Below are positions 22,359-31,023 of a DNA stretch of 32,994 nucleotides, piece by piece. The position numbers and the translations under genes were made by a program. Each line of letters opens with the position of its first letter. Positions within the stretch are counted from its first letter, which is position 1. The stretch comes from an uncultured Verrucomicrobiota bacterium (lineage in GTDB: Bacteria > Verrucomicrobiota > Verrucomicrobiia > Opitutales > Intestinicryptomonadaceae): the NCBI GenBank assembly GCA_949287395.1, contig CASEFZ010000056.1:1-32994 (forward strand). The letters are read 5' to 3'. The notes under the pieces were generated by a model. The model was not told the DNA's origin, searched no databases, and was given only the letters and a program-made list of their open reading frames with translations.

Positions 22359-25300
22359 CTACAATAGCCTCAGCTGAAGCATCTGCATGGGATTGGGAAT
22401 ACCGTTGCCGAATTTGAGCATCTTTTTGGGAGTAAGCTTGTTTTTATCGTTTACGACCAGGGAAAAACCAATTACGGACCCTTTTTGCGGAACCTGTTCG
22501 GCGCCCATCAATTTCCACGGAACGCAAAATTCGTACACAGTTGTCTTATTTGCGTCGTCTCGGGCTATATTTAATTTCTGGCCAAACACCGGACCGGTGT
22601 TTCCCTTTACAAAATAGGCCTTGTAGCACCACCACTGCGTCTTGCCTGCCTCGGTGAGGGAAACGGCGTACTCGCTGACGCGGTGGCCGTTGTAGCCGAT
22701 ATTTACGTTGTTAAAGTCCCATTTCTTGCCTGAATCCATGTCGAAAATAAACTGGATTGAATCTTCCGAAGTCATATACGGCCAAGATTTTTTCTTTTGC
22801 ACGTGCTCTACGTCTTTTACCCTAACGCGGATATGGAGGCCGTCTTTGTTTGCAAACAGCTTCATATCCGCCGAAGCTGGGCTTAGCTGGATTTCCTTCA
22901 AATCCCCCGGGGCGCGCTGCCAACGCGAGAAATCAACCGCCTCAATTTCTTCCCAATCCGGAGAAGATGACGAATCCCTATCAAATCTCACCGAAATCGG
23001 GGTGACTTCAAACGGGACCCTGACCGAACGCCTTATGGGCGAGACAATTTCAAACAATCCGTCCCCCACTGTCCTACTCCCAGAGCGTGCCGGAATTTCC
23101 AGAAAAATTTCCGCGCTTGACGAAGGCTCTACATCAAATTTCACAACCGGCCCGCGCGCGTTTTTCACCGCCGCACGGGCCGCGCCGCTTATGCGCTTTG
23201 CGTACTTCGACTCCGCCTCAAAAACCACCCTCATGTTTTTCGATACTCCGTCCCACACGTATTCCTTAAAGCGCACGTCAACCGGCCGCTGCAGAATTGC
23301 GCGCTTTGCCGCATAAGCACCGTCTTTTTCCAAAATCAGCGTATATTCTCCCACCGGCGCGTTGGAATCCAGAGCGGCCAATTTGCCGTCTTTGGAAAAT
23401 GCAACCTGCCCCGCACACATAACTGGATTTCCGTCTATGGCTATAGGCTCGGACGGAAACAAACTTGCCGGTTCTTGGTCGGCCGATATGTTTGCAAGTT
23501 TGTCCGATTCAAATTCCAAATACCTCGGGCTGGGAGAAAGTTCGACAACCTTGTCCGCGGGCAGCTCCGCGCCCGTCATCGAGTGCACTGAAAGCGGCCT
23601 TTGCGGGAAAGTTATTTTCTCCGCCCCATTCATGGTCCATGCCGCTACAAGAGCCTTACCGTCTCTTTTAAAGAAACACATGTGCACATTTGGTGACAAC
23701 TGCAAATAAAGCCCCCCTCCCTTTACGGAGGACAACTCCCTTATTACGCCCGCGTATGCGGCAAGCGACGGCCATGGGGTGTCGTCGGCCTTAACCAGCC
23801 AATAGTGCTCAACCGGATCGTCCGAAAAATGCTTTCCCGCAAAATAAACCAGCCCGTCTATGTCTGCCGCCGTGCAAAGAATGAGCGATCTGGCGCAATA
23901 GCGCGCGCGCGTTATGGAATCGACAGCCTTTTGCCAACCGCGGTCGTCGCATGTCCAGCCAAACTCTGTGAAATATATTGGAAGCTTCCCGTATCCGGCC
24001 GCAGCAAGCTCTTTTTTAAGCCTCACTATATCTTTTATAAACTCCGCCTCAGGGGGTGTCCCATTGACATAGGGGTGCATATTTACAGCGTCTATGTCTT
24101 TTAGTATTCCCATTCGGACAAGCTCCATCAAAGAGTCAACATCGTTGTTGCAAAAGACTGGGGCGCTCAGCTTTTGCTGCGGGCGCTCCCTCTTGACGGC
24201 CGCCGCAAAAACATTGTGGAACCTGACAAGGTCCTCCTTAGAGCCCTTCCAAGCTCCATTAACCTCGTGGTAAGGCGCCAGGAACTCCGCAGGGTTGGGA
24301 TTGGTCTTAATCCACAAAGCAACAGCCTGCTCAAATTTTTCCCAATCCAACGGCGGGTATATATCCCCCCCTTTTGTCCTTGGATCTCTCAGCCAGTGGG
24401 GCAATCCGCCAACCATTCCCTCAAGCCTTATAAATGGAACTTTCCAAACTTTGTCCTTAAGGCTTGTGGAACTGACAAGTTTTCCGTCCGGGCCGGGATT
24501 TACCGCGTTCATATTAAACATTCCCGAAGTGTAATTTGCGCCAAGCTTCACCGCCATGTCAGAGCCCATGTGGTTTGTCAAAAGCCCGAAGCGCGAGTTC
24601 CGGCGCACCTGTTCAGGAATCGGCTCCCCAACCACGGCCGCGGTCGATAAACTCGTCAACACCCTTGCATCGTTGTAAAGCGCCTTGGCCTCTATATTGT
24701 AAAAGCCTTTTGAATCAAGCTCTACAATCGTTTCCTTTTCCCCTGCGCCAGCCTCTGCTTGCTTTATTTTGCGCCCCTCCTCATCGGTAATTAATACCCT
24801 GCCCGCCTTTAGGCTGCCGTGTTCGGCCCAAGACACCTTAATTTTCCCAGTCTCGCCAAAAAATATGTTTCCGAATGCCTCCGATGTGATCCTGTGGGAA
24901 ATTGTGCAAATTTCGTCCACGACAAGGGAATCTATCAAATACTCCCCCTTGCCGTCCAGCGCCTTAAAATCTATGTTCAAGCATATGCGCCTCTCTTGGC
25001 TTGTATGGCGTATCTGGCAGCCGACAGATTTGTTGTCCACCAATTCCCACTCCGAATTTTTTGCGCGCGGCGAATAGTATGCGCTTGTAAAATCCCTATT
25101 TCCGGCAATTCCGGGATATTTGTTCCCGTGCGGGGAAACCATGCAAATTCCCACGCTTCCGTCAACAAAGCCCGGCTGGCGCACCATCATTTTCAGCGAC
25201 AATATCCTGCGCGTCACGCTGTCCGAACATTTCGGAACCAAAAACTCCGGCCCTTTTACAACAAGCGGCTTGTCTATCGGCTTTAAAATCTTGAAGCTTA

Positions 25301-25502
25301 TCGCGTCTCTCCCGTTCCTCCCGCCGCCCTTGAGAAAGGATACTTTCACGCGCGACTCGTCGGGGCTTTTCCAGGCAGACGCTGACGCCTCGCTCACAGG
25401 CATATCATACACGCGCCTGCTCTCCGTCCACTTATCTTCGCCCGAAGATGAAAGACATGCCAAAAACACAAAAATTGCCGCCAAACGTTTAATTGTATCC
25501 AT
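22359..25502 (-). CDS. Large secreted multidomain glycoside hydrolase, GH39-like (clan A) with CBM9-like C-terminus
   Basis: A 1047-residue exported protein. The start at 25502 gives a signal peptide (MDTIKRLAAIFVFLACLSSS) and a GGAGGAATT ribosome-binding site. Predicted order: N-terminal beta-sandwich (about 30-200), Ig-like segment (205-290), a TIM barrel (300-600), a beta-sandwich (605-670), two further beta-rich segments, and a CBM9-like domain (about 855-1047; KLFANKDGLHIRVRVKDVEH, SEDSIQFIFDMD). In the barrel, LAPYHEVNGAW puts the acid/base at Glu413 and YFTEFGWTC the nucleophile at Glu513, in the clan GH-A spacing; AVNMHPYVNG fits too. Substrate is unknown; GH39/GH5-type glycosidases act on xylans, mannans or host glycans. 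It stands alone and converges on dnaA. Confidence 0.75.
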   Translation of the reverse strand: MDTIKRLAAIFVFLACLSSSGEDKWTESRRVYDMPVSEASASAWKSPDESRVKVSFLKGGGRNGRDAISFKILKPIDKPLVVKGPEFLVPKCSDSVTRRILSLKMMVRQPGFVDGSVGICMVSPHGNKYPGIAGNRDFTSAYYSPRAKNSEWELVDNKSVGCQIRHTSQERRICLNIDFKALDGKGEYLIDSLVVDEICTISHRITSEAFGNIFFGETGKIKVSWAEHGSLKAGRVLITDEEGRKIKQAEAGAGEKETIVELDSKGFYNIEAKALYNDARVLTSLSTAAVVGEPIPEQVRRNSRFGLLTNHMGSDMAVKLGANYTSGMFNMNAVNPGPDGKLVSSTSLKDKVWKVPFIRLEGMVGGLPHWLRDPRTKGGDIYPPLDWEKFEQAVALWIKTNPNPAEFLAPYHEVNGAWKGSKEDLVRFHNVFAAAVKRERPQQKLSAPVFCNNDVDSLMELVRMGILKDIDAVNMHPYVNGTPPEAEFIKDIVRLKKELAAAGYGKLPIYFTEFGWTCDDRGWQKAVDSITRARYCARSLILCTAADIDGLVYFAGKHFSDDPVEHYWLVKADDTPWPSLAAYAGVIRELSSVKGGGLYLQLSPNVHMCFFKRDGKALVAAWTMNGAEKITFPQRPLSVHSMTGAELPADKVVELSPSPRYLEFESDKLANISADQEPASLFPSEPIAIDGNPVMCAGQVAFSKDGKLAALDSNAPVGEYTLILEKDGAYAAKRAILQRPVDVRFKEYVWDGVSKNMRVVFEAESKYAKRISGAARAAVKNARGPVVKFDVEPSSSAEIFLEIPARSGSRTVGDGLFEIVSPIRRSVRVPFEVTPISVRFDRDSSSSPDWEEIEAVDFSRWQRAPGDLKEIQLSPASADMKLFANKDGLHIRVRVKDVEHVQKKKSWPYMTSEDSIQFIFDMDSGKKWDFNNVNIGYNGHRVSEYAVSLTEAGKTQWWCYKAYFVKGNTGPVFGQKLNIARDDANKTTVYEFCVPWKLMGAEQVPQKGSVIGFSLVVNDKNKLTPKKMLKFGNGIPNPMQMLQLRLL

Positions 25503-26133
25503 AAAAAATTCCTCCGCCACGCCTATTAGCACCGCATCTGTACGCGCAAGGAAGTTAAAATCCTACATTCCCCGCAAACAAACGCACAAAACGCCCCGAT
25601 TGTCTCCGCGCTTATGCCCGCTGTCAACATTATAATCCTTTACCTCCGCAAGCAAAACTTTCAAAATCTTAATTTTTGGCAAAATGCCCACACTAATTCC
25701 GCATTCAGCCTACGGCGCACATCACTTTGATACGCGATTATTTCCGCGCAAACGCTAAGGCCAGCCCCGTATGCCGCATAAAAAAATCTCCGGGAATGGT
25801 GTGGACGCCCTGCCACATTGCAACTTTCGCACCAGCTCTAAAATAGACCGTCCGCCTCCCGGTATATTCACCGCCCCTTGCGGCAAGCGCACTTCCGCTT
25901 GTAGCCAATTCCAAAAAGCAACACCTTCCGCCCAAGCCGCTAAAAAACGCTTTAATGCCCGTATATTCTTAGAAAAGTTTAAAATTTTCGCCTGCACGCG
26001 CAAAAGATTTTTTTTGAATCCGGCTCCGGCAGAGACTCGCATTTTACGGCACTTTTGAAAGACCGTTTTCCCGAATAGATGCGCCGCATTTTGCGGCAAT
26101 CACAACAGTTTGCCCCCAAGCGCGTTGTGGCAA
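25503..26133. other. Intergenic region upstream of the GH39-like gene
   Basis: About 630 bases. Open frames on both strands (for example 25771-26058 plus, 25755-26099 minus) overlap each other and look like chance. GCAACTTT is at 25820-25827. The promoter of the large hydrolase must lie near 25510-25620, but no clear hexamers were identified. Confidence 0.4.
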
Positions 26134-26161
26134 CAAAAAAAGGCGCGCGCCAAACGCGCGC
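26134..26161 (-). terminator. Rho-independent terminator of the RRM-protein gene
   Basis: GCGCGCG (26143-26149) pairs with CGCGCGC (26155-26161) around CCAAA; on the minus strand a run of seven T follows after the stem. It is about 100 bases after the gene's stop. Confidence 0.8.
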
Positions 26162-26260
26162 ACCAAATGCCGGCTCATCACTCCAAATGCCGAGCAAATC
26201 GCCAAGCCTCCACTAAAGGATTAAGGCGCCGCCAAAACCAAAGCGGGGCTTTTCACCGCT

Positions 26261-26830
26261 CTATTCGTCGGCGTCGAAGTCTCCGAAATTTTCGTCCCTT
26301 CGGAAATTTCTGCGAGGGCGGAAACTTCCGCGCGGGCGCGAATCCGACGGGAAATAGTCTCCGCCGCGCTTAAAATCGCCGCCGAAACGCCTGCCGCCCC
26401 TTCTCTCTGGCCTCTGGTAGTCGCCTTCGCCGTCCTGCCTTGCGGAGTCTGCAGACTTGTCGCGCCAAGCGCCCCTTCCGCGCGGGGCATTTCCCCTGGG
26501 CGCATCGCCGCGCGGACGCCCTGACCCGCGCTGGAAACCCTCCCCGCGGGGAGCATCATAAGCGCCGCCAAAACCGTTGTACCTGGGCGTGCGTTCCCTG
26601 GATCTATCCACGCGCATCGGCCGCCCTCCGAAATCCGAATTATTCAGCGCGTCTATCGCCGACTGGGCCTCCGCATCGTCGGGCATTACAACAAACGCTA
26701 TTCCCCTAAACCTTCCCGTAAATTTATCAGTGAGCATCTTTACGCTGTCCACTTTCCCGTGCGCCTTAAAGATGTCGCTAATTTCCTGCTCCGTGGCGGA
26801 GAAAGGCAAATTGCCTACAAAGAGTTCCAT
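26261..26830 (-). CDS. RRM RNA-binding protein with RGG-rich tail
   Basis: A 189-residue protein. The first 77 residues are a single RNA-recognition motif with RNP2 LFVGNL (3-8) and RNP1 FRGIAFVVM (41-49), the aromatic positions used to stack on RNA bases. The rest is disordered and rich in Arg, Gly and Asp (RGSGRPRGDAPRGNAPRGRG), ending in DENFGDFDADE. Such single-RRM proteins occur in cyanobacteria, Bacteroidota and PVC bacteria, where they are often linked to cold response or mRNA localisation. An AGGA element lies 8 bases before the ATG. It is monocistronic, with its own terminator, and divergent from rpmB by 485 bases. Confidence 0.88.
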   Translation of the reverse strand: MELFVGNLPFSATEQEISDIFKAHGKVDSVKMLTDKFTGRFRGIAFVVMPDDAEAQSAIDALNNSDFGGRPMRVDRSRERTPRYNGFGGAYDAPRGEGFQRGSGRPRGDAPRGNAPRGRGAWRDKSADSARQDGEGDYQRPERRGGRRFGGDFKRGGDYFPSDSRPRGSFRPRRNFRRDENFGDFDADE

Positions 26831-27315
26831 TTATATTCCTGTCATTATTTATTTGTTTGTCATATTTTTTGCCACCCAAAACGGCAAAAAGATATTCGAC
26901 TGCCCGCAGCCGGCAAGGGCGCAAACGCCCAAAAAAGCGACCAAACACTCCCAAACCGCAGCAACAACCGAGAAAAAATAAACGCACCCAAAAGATACCA
27001 TGCTAAACAATCTGCGTGCGCGGCACAACCGCGCTCCCAAAAAACATAAAAAACAAAGTCTCCAACGGACACTCCCCCATAAAATTCGCCCAAATTCAAG
27101 AATAATTACATTTCTTTGTCAAACCTATTAACTCTATTTTTACGCCTCAAGCCTACCGACACCCGCAATCCAAAAAAGTTCTCAACAGGCATAAAATTTC
27201 GCTGCATGTAAAATTTTTGTTGCCTTTTGTTCCACCTTCCTCTTTTATCGGGCGTTTAAAAGATTGCCTGTCGTCAGGCGAACATTTACACTTTATCAAG
27301 AACAAGGAAATTGCA
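26831..27315. other. Intergenic region between divergent RRM gene and rpmB
   Basis: A 485-base stretch holding both promoters. A minus-strand frame (26849-27040, TTG start) would encode a short peptide with a positive start, hydrophobic core and an LAGC lipobox, but it has no ribosome-binding site. A hairpin lies in the rpmB leader at 27266-27279. Confidence 0.4.
27266..27279 (+). promoter_or_regulatory. Hairpin in the rpmB leader
   Basis: GCCTG and CAGGC pair around TCGT, 36 bases before the rpmB start. It may be a translational control element, as ribosomal-protein leaders often are, but the stem is short. Confidence 0.3.
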
Positions 27316-27546
27316 ATGGCAAGAATATGCTCAGTCACAGGCAAGCGTCCCGTAAGCGGCCGCAAGATTATCCACAAGGGTCAAAGCAAGAAGAGCGGCG
27401 GTATAGGCCTCCAGCTGGTAAAGCAGGTTAAGCGCACTTTCAAACCCAATGTGCAACGCGTTCGCGTGCGCACAAGCAGCGGCGCGGTAAAGCGCGTTTG
27501 GGTGTCGGCGAAGGCTCTCAAGGCGGGTCTTGTTGAAAAGGCGTAA
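27316..27546 (+). CDS. rpmB: 50S ribosomal protein L28
   Basis: A 76-residue L28, part of the large ribosomal subunit. It begins MARICSVTGKRPVSGRK and contains FKPNVQRVRV and AKALKAGLVEKA in the usual order. It has a single cysteine, so it is the zinc-free form. The ATG at 27316 with AAGGAAA upstream is chosen; the open frame extends back to 27217 but that part is leader. The gene is monocistronic: a terminator follows 25 bases after the stop. Confidence 0.96.
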   Translation: MARICSVTGKRPVSGRKIIHKGQSKKSGGIGLQLVKQVKRTFKPNVQRVRVRTSSGAVKRVWVSAKALKAGLVEKA

Positions 27547-27570
27547 TTGCTTAAAAAAAATCTGTTTCAG

Positions 27571-27602
27571 GGCGTTTTGGGTTTCCAACGCGCCTTTTTT
27601 TG
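27571..27602 (+). terminator. Rho-independent terminator of rpmB
   Basis: GGCGTTTTGG and CCAACGCGCC pair with one mismatch and one wobble around GTTT, followed by seven T. Confidence 0.75.
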
Positions 27603-27865
27603 TTTTTGCGCAAATAAAAGGTCCAACTTTTTTTACCGACAAAACCCTCTTTAGCCTGCGTATAACCCATGGAGACTCAAAAAACTGAAGGCAACTTTAG
27701 GAAAGTTTCGCCCAGGTGTTTTTGGCCAAAGAGCACTTTTTTACACTTCCAAAAATTCACACATTAAAAGAAGAGCCCTGGATGCACAGCTAAAACTCCA
27801 CATCCAACTTTGGAAAGCAACAAAAAGTACAAGCATCCCTAAAGCGCCCTATGGCGTCTTTTTTT
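27603..27865 (+). ncRNA. Possible small RNA ending in its own terminator
   Basis: After the rpmB terminator there is no plus-strand gene, yet a second terminator-like hairpin stands at 27844-27865 (GCGCC, loop CTAT, GGCGT, then seven T after a C). In between lies a hairpin AACTTT-AGG-AAAGTT (27693-27707) and a 32-codon frame at 27669-27767. This suggests a short transcript, noncoding or encoding a small peptide. No promoter was recognised, and no RNA family matched by eye. Confidence 0.3.
27844..27865 (+). terminator. Terminator-like hairpin without an assigned gene
   Basis: A five-pair stem (one G-T wobble) with a 4-base loop and seven T. It is weaker than the rpmB terminator. Confidence 0.45.
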
Positions 27866-28079
27866 AATCAGCGCAGCTGTAACCTGCAAATTGCCACTTC
27901 CCCTTAACAAGTTTCAGTTCCCACCCCTGAGCAAGCTTTGTTCCATACGCCCATGTGGGCCGCTGGAGGAAGTAAAAGCAATGTGCGCAATAAAACAGGC
28001 TGCCGGCATGCGCACCCGACCGCCAATTAAGCCCCAGCGCTCTAAAAGAGAGTTCCTTTTGGCAAAGCACTGCAACCAA
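27864..28079 (-). other. Possible small gene or gene remnant after the Skp-like gene
   Basis: On the minus strand, just after the Skp-like stop, a frame reads like protein for about 70 codons (RALGLNWRSGAHAG, TWAYGTKLAQGWELKLVKGK) with four Trp and a C-x2-C pair, ending in TAA at 27864. Only TTG (28079) or GTG (28070) starts are available, without a ribosome-binding site. It may be a real small protein, the 3' part of a decayed gene, or chance. Confidence 0.25.
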
Positions 28080-28086
28080 AATTAAA

Positions 28087-28857
28087 TCACGGCAATTCAA
28101 AATCCGTATCGAGCATGCTTTCCTCTTCGGCATCTTCGGCGGATTCAGCAGGTTTTTGAGCGTCCGGAGCCGCAAGTTTTAGCGCTTCAGGCGCAGGCGG
28201 CTTGGGAGCCCCGGCATCCGGCGGCTTAGGAGCCCCCGGTACGGAAGGCTTGGGCGCTTCAGGCGGTTTAGGAGCTCCGCCATCGGGCGCTTTTTTTGCA
28301 TTTAACCTGCGTATTATTTCAGCGGAAATGTCCCTTGTTGGAATGCAAAACGGATTTGAACCCGAATCTAACACATAACTTGCCCTGCGCGCCACCGCAT
28401 AGCGGGCAATTTCTTCTTTTACCTCTTTTGTAAGCTTTTGGTTCTCCTCCTTCGCAAGCCTTGTCACACGCTGGCGGACTTCCGCGCTAAATTTCTTCGC
28501 CAATTCACGCTGGGCGGACAGCTCTTTGACCATTGGAAGAATTTCCGTATTGTTTATCCTGTACCTTTCGGTATCCGTAAGGGCCATTTTCAGGCTATCA
28601 TTGCGTTCCTTTATGCGCTTTTGCAGCTCATTTAACTGCTTATTCATCTGCGCCAGCTGCGCCGAAGCCCCGCTTATCATATCTTTTATGCGCTTGCTCG
28701 CCTCGGCGGTCTTGTAGTACTGCTTCTTTATCTGCTGGACGTCGGCCGAATATATGCGCGGGGCAAAAAGTTTGTATCCCACAAAACAGGCCGCAACCGA
28801 AGCGATGAAAGTCAGCGACATCGCCGCAAAAGTTATCAACACAAATTTAATTTTCAT
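28087..28857 (-). CDS. OmpH/Skp-like coiled-coil protein with proline-rich tail
   Basis: A 256-residue protein with an N-terminal hydrophobic segment (residues 4-31, signal peptide or anchor), a long charged helix pair (about 40-150) and the closing motif of the OmpH/Skp family: ASYVLDSGSNPFCIPTRDIS (159-178) followed by AEIIRRLNAKK. Skp is a periplasmic chaperone that cradles unfolded outer-membrane proteins. Unlike Skp, it continues with about 70 residues of Ala/Pro/Lys repeats (GAPKPPEAPKP-type) and an acidic end. The start at 28857 is chosen for the signal segment; the longer frame to 28989 lacks it. It follows the GspL/GspM-like pair on the same strand, 167 bases apart. The chaperone role is inferred from the fold only. 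Confidence 0.65.
   Translation of the reverse strand: MKIKFVLITFAAMSLTFIASVAACFVGYKLFAPRIYSADVQQIKKQYYKTAEASKRIKDMISGASAQLAQMNKQLNELQKRIKERNDSLKMALTDTERYRINNTEILPMVKELSAQRELAKKFSAEVRQRVTRLAKEENQKLTKEVKEEIARYAVARRASYVLDSGSNPFCIPTRDISAEIIRRLNAKKAPDGGAPKPPEAPKPSVPGAPKPPDAGAPKPPAPEALKLAAPDAQKPAESAEDAEEESMLDTDFELP
28182..28284 (-). repeat. Imperfect coding repeat (Gly-Ala-Pro-Lys-Pro-Pro)
   Basis: Repeated segments such as GGAGCC...GGCGGCTTAGGAGCCCC encode GAPKPP, EAPKP and PGAPKPPDA units in the tail of the Skp-like protein. Unit lengths vary, so it is not a simple tandem array. Confidence 0.55.
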
Positions 28858-29024
28858 GCCGCAAACAATGCTAGCTTTTTTTGCCGCAATCAAGCATTTT
28901 AATGGAACAGCCCCAACTGCGCCCCATTCCGCAAACCGCCGCAAGAACGGCCTGCACACGCCGCAAAGAAGCATGGAGCCTTCAGGCAAAAAAATTCCAA
29001 GCCCAAAAAGGCTCTATTGCGCTG

Positions 29025-29540
29025 CTATAAATTTATGGAAACAACCGTATATTTTACATCCAAGGCCCTTGAATTTGCATCGTAGGAAACTTTGTCCACA
29101 TACAGGTAGGGCTCATGCCGTTGCAACAATCCTTCAAATTTTGCGAGCGCTCCCAAATCCGCATTTCTGCAATTTAGGGTGAGGGCGTTTATTTTGTAGT
29201 TTTTTAAATCTTTAGTTGTCGTTGTGGAAAGCGCGTAAACCAAACCCGCCTCTGCGGCGCACTTCTCAACATTAAGCTGCAAATCGGCGGCAGATACAGT
29301 TTTTGAGGGATCAAAATTAGCCTTTACCCGGGCCAGGGCCTTCTTGACCCTGTCAGCCTGGTCCAATACCCCTTCCGCAACGGAAATCTGCGACGATATT
29401 GAATCAATCTGCCCATTCGCCTGCGATATCGCGCCGCATAAATCCATAAACCAGAACAGCGCTATCATCCACAAAACCGACACAAGCATGACGCGTTCGC
29501 GCGGCGTCTTCGATTTGTAAAAATTTACCAGCTTCTTCAT
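29025..29540 (-). CDS. GspM/PilO-like inner-membrane protein
   Basis: A 171-residue bitopic protein. A short cytoplasmic start (MKKLVNFYKSKTPRERVML) is followed by one membrane segment (about 17-38), a coiled coil (about 40-75) and a ferredoxin-like periplasmic domain (SAADLQLNVEKCAAEAGLVY, LGALAKFEGLLQRHEPYLYV). This is the layout of GspM of type II secretion and PilO of type IV pili. It starts 6 bases after the GspL/PilN-like gene and has no good ribosome-binding site, so translation is probably coupled. No other secretion or pilus gene lies in the window, which makes the pair an orphan. Which of the two systems it serves cannot be told. Confidence 0.6.
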   Translation of the reverse strand: MKKLVNFYKSKTPRERVMLVSVLWMIALFWFMDLCGAISQANGQIDSISSQISVAEGVLDQADRVKKALARVKANFDPSKTVSAADLQLNVEKCAAEAGLVYALSTTTTKDLKNYKINALTLNCRNADLGALAKFEGLLQRHEPYLYVDKVSYDANSRALDVKYTVVSINL

Positions 29541-29546
29541 CGGTTT

Positions 29547-30620
29547 TTACTTTTTCAGTTTGATTTTCATGGAAAATTTCGCCCCGGCAGCGGCTCTTTC
29601 GGTAGAGGGATCAACGGAAACAATCTCTTCCAAGGTGCGCAATTTTTTCGCGAAATCGTCCACCGCCGCAAGGTTTGGAGACTTTCCAAACAACTCCAAC
29701 TCGGCGGGGGAAGTCTGCAAAAAACGCACAAACGATATTTCGTCCGGCCTCATGCTATTGAGCCTTGCAAGAGTCTCCACACTGTGGATTTTGTCCGACG
29801 TAAATGTGGACAACCGCGCGCTTTCCTCGCTTATTTTTTCAATTTCCTTCGCCCGCGGCTGGAGCTGCCCCAACTGAGCCGAAAGCTTAACCACCGACGA
29901 ATTCAGCGACCACGCATAATACTGCCCCATAAACAGCAGCCCGAACGCCACCGCCACCGCCCTATAAGCCCACAATATCGCGGCTTCGCTGCGGCGCCTC
30001 TTAAGCGCCATGGCGTCAAAATCCTGTTCCCGAACGTCCGCAAACGCCGCGGCTTTCAGCGGCACTGAACGCTCCTCAGACTTCGAGTTCCCGCATTCCA
30101 AAACAAACTTCAACCGACGACCCGAAATTTTTGGAGACGAAATCTTAAACACCCCCGCCCCGCGCAAATTCTGCGGAATATCCACGTCGTCGTCGCCCGC
30201 CGCAGAAAGCAAATCTTCCCTCAAACAGTCAGAGCCGTCTTTTTCCGACTCCACCGACCAAAACCCCGCAAGCTTCCCGCCGTCAAACCAAAGCAGGCTA
30301 AGGCTACCCTCGCCCTTTAGAAAATAGAAACCGTCACCGGGCTTCGACAAAACAAAAAGCGCCAGCGACGGGCACACCAGCTCCACAGTTTTTGGAGGCT
30401 CTAGCTGGGGGAAAATTTTACTTCCAACCCCCACATAAACCGTCGCACACGAGTCCACAACAACAAAACCCCTGCGCAATTTATCCCTCGACACCGGGGC
30501 AAAGCCCTCCAAAGACGTGTCCACAAAATCTCCCTGATCGCGCGCGGATATACCCGCCGGCAGATCTATCGTCTTGACAACAAACGACGCGTCGGAAAGT
30601 AGCAAAATATCGCCCGCCAT
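29547..30620 (-). CDS. GspL/PilN-like inner-membrane protein
   Basis: A 357-residue protein with an N-terminal cytoplasmic region of about 210 residues (beta-rich, compatible with the actin-like fold of GspL or PilM), a single membrane helix (about 213-236, AILWAYRAVAVAFGLLFMGQ), a coiled coil (240-280) and a PilN-type periplasmic domain (SPAELELFGKSPNLAAVDDF, then KLRTLEEIVSV and AKFSMKIKLKK). In type II secretion GspL links the ATPase to the inner-membrane platform; in type IV pili PilM plus PilN do this. A GGGAGG element lies 12 bases before the ATG. It is the first gene of a probable three-gene unit with the GspM-like and Skp-like genes. Confidence 0.6.
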   Translation of the reverse strand: MAGDILLLSDASFVVKTIDLPAGISARDQGDFVDTSLEGFAPVSRDKLRRGFVVVDSCATVYVGVGSKIFPQLEPPKTVELVCPSLALFVLSKPGDGFYFLKGEGSLSLLWFDGGKLAGFWSVESEKDGSDCLREDLLSAAGDDDVDIPQNLRGAGVFKISSPKISGRRLKFVLECGNSKSEERSVPLKAAAFADVREQDFDAMALKRRRSEAAILWAYRAVAVAFGLLFMGQYYAWSLNSSVVKLSAQLGQLQPRAKEIEKISEESARLSTFTSDKIHSVETLARLNSMRPDEISFVRFLQTSPAELELFGKSPNLAAVDDFAKKLRTLEEIVSVDPSTERAAAGAKFSMKIKLKK

Positions 30621-31023
30621 CTAAAATAATCCTCCCCCTTAATAACGCCAATTAAAACACTTTGTTTCAATAAATCAATCCAAGATTCACCCCAAAACCG
30701 CAAATTATTAAATACTCGGCCACGGAAATTTTTCTGGAAATGCCCGGTTTGCATGCGAGGTTTTTCCCGCTAAACTCCAAACGCAACATGCCCTAAAAAA
30801 CATCTTAACCCGCCTAAAAGAATGCCAGCGCGCCGCAAATTTCTTTCCCATTCAACAGAAGCCAGCCCCGCGTAAAAATTGCCCAATCCAATTTCGCACA
30901 CACTAAAATTGCGCCGCCAACCAGCAAGAAGACGCCCCTGCCTCCGCGGGAAAACAATATCCACGCAAACCGCATTCCATTCAGGACAGCCCCCCCACCT
31001 GATTGGCCACAACCAAAACACCC
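30621..31023. other. Intergenic region upstream of the GspL-like gene
   Basis: About 400 bases without a plausible gene; short minus-strand frames overlap and lack starts. It must contain the promoter of the GspL/GspM unit. Nothing else recognised. Confidence 0.4.

Noticed and set aside
22022-22417. 131-codon plus-strand frame between dnaA and the GH39-like gene
   Set aside because: It runs antisense into the hydrolase gene, and frames on both strands are open here, so openness means little.
26849-27040. Small lipoprotein-like frame with an LAGC lipobox
   Set aside because: Starts only with TTG, no ribosome-binding site, and other frames in the same DNA are also hydrophobic; likely chance.
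28342-28362. tRNA-like T-arm sequence (GGATTTGAACCCG)
   Set aside because: It lies within the Skp-like coding sequence and no cloverleaf arms or acceptor stem surround it.
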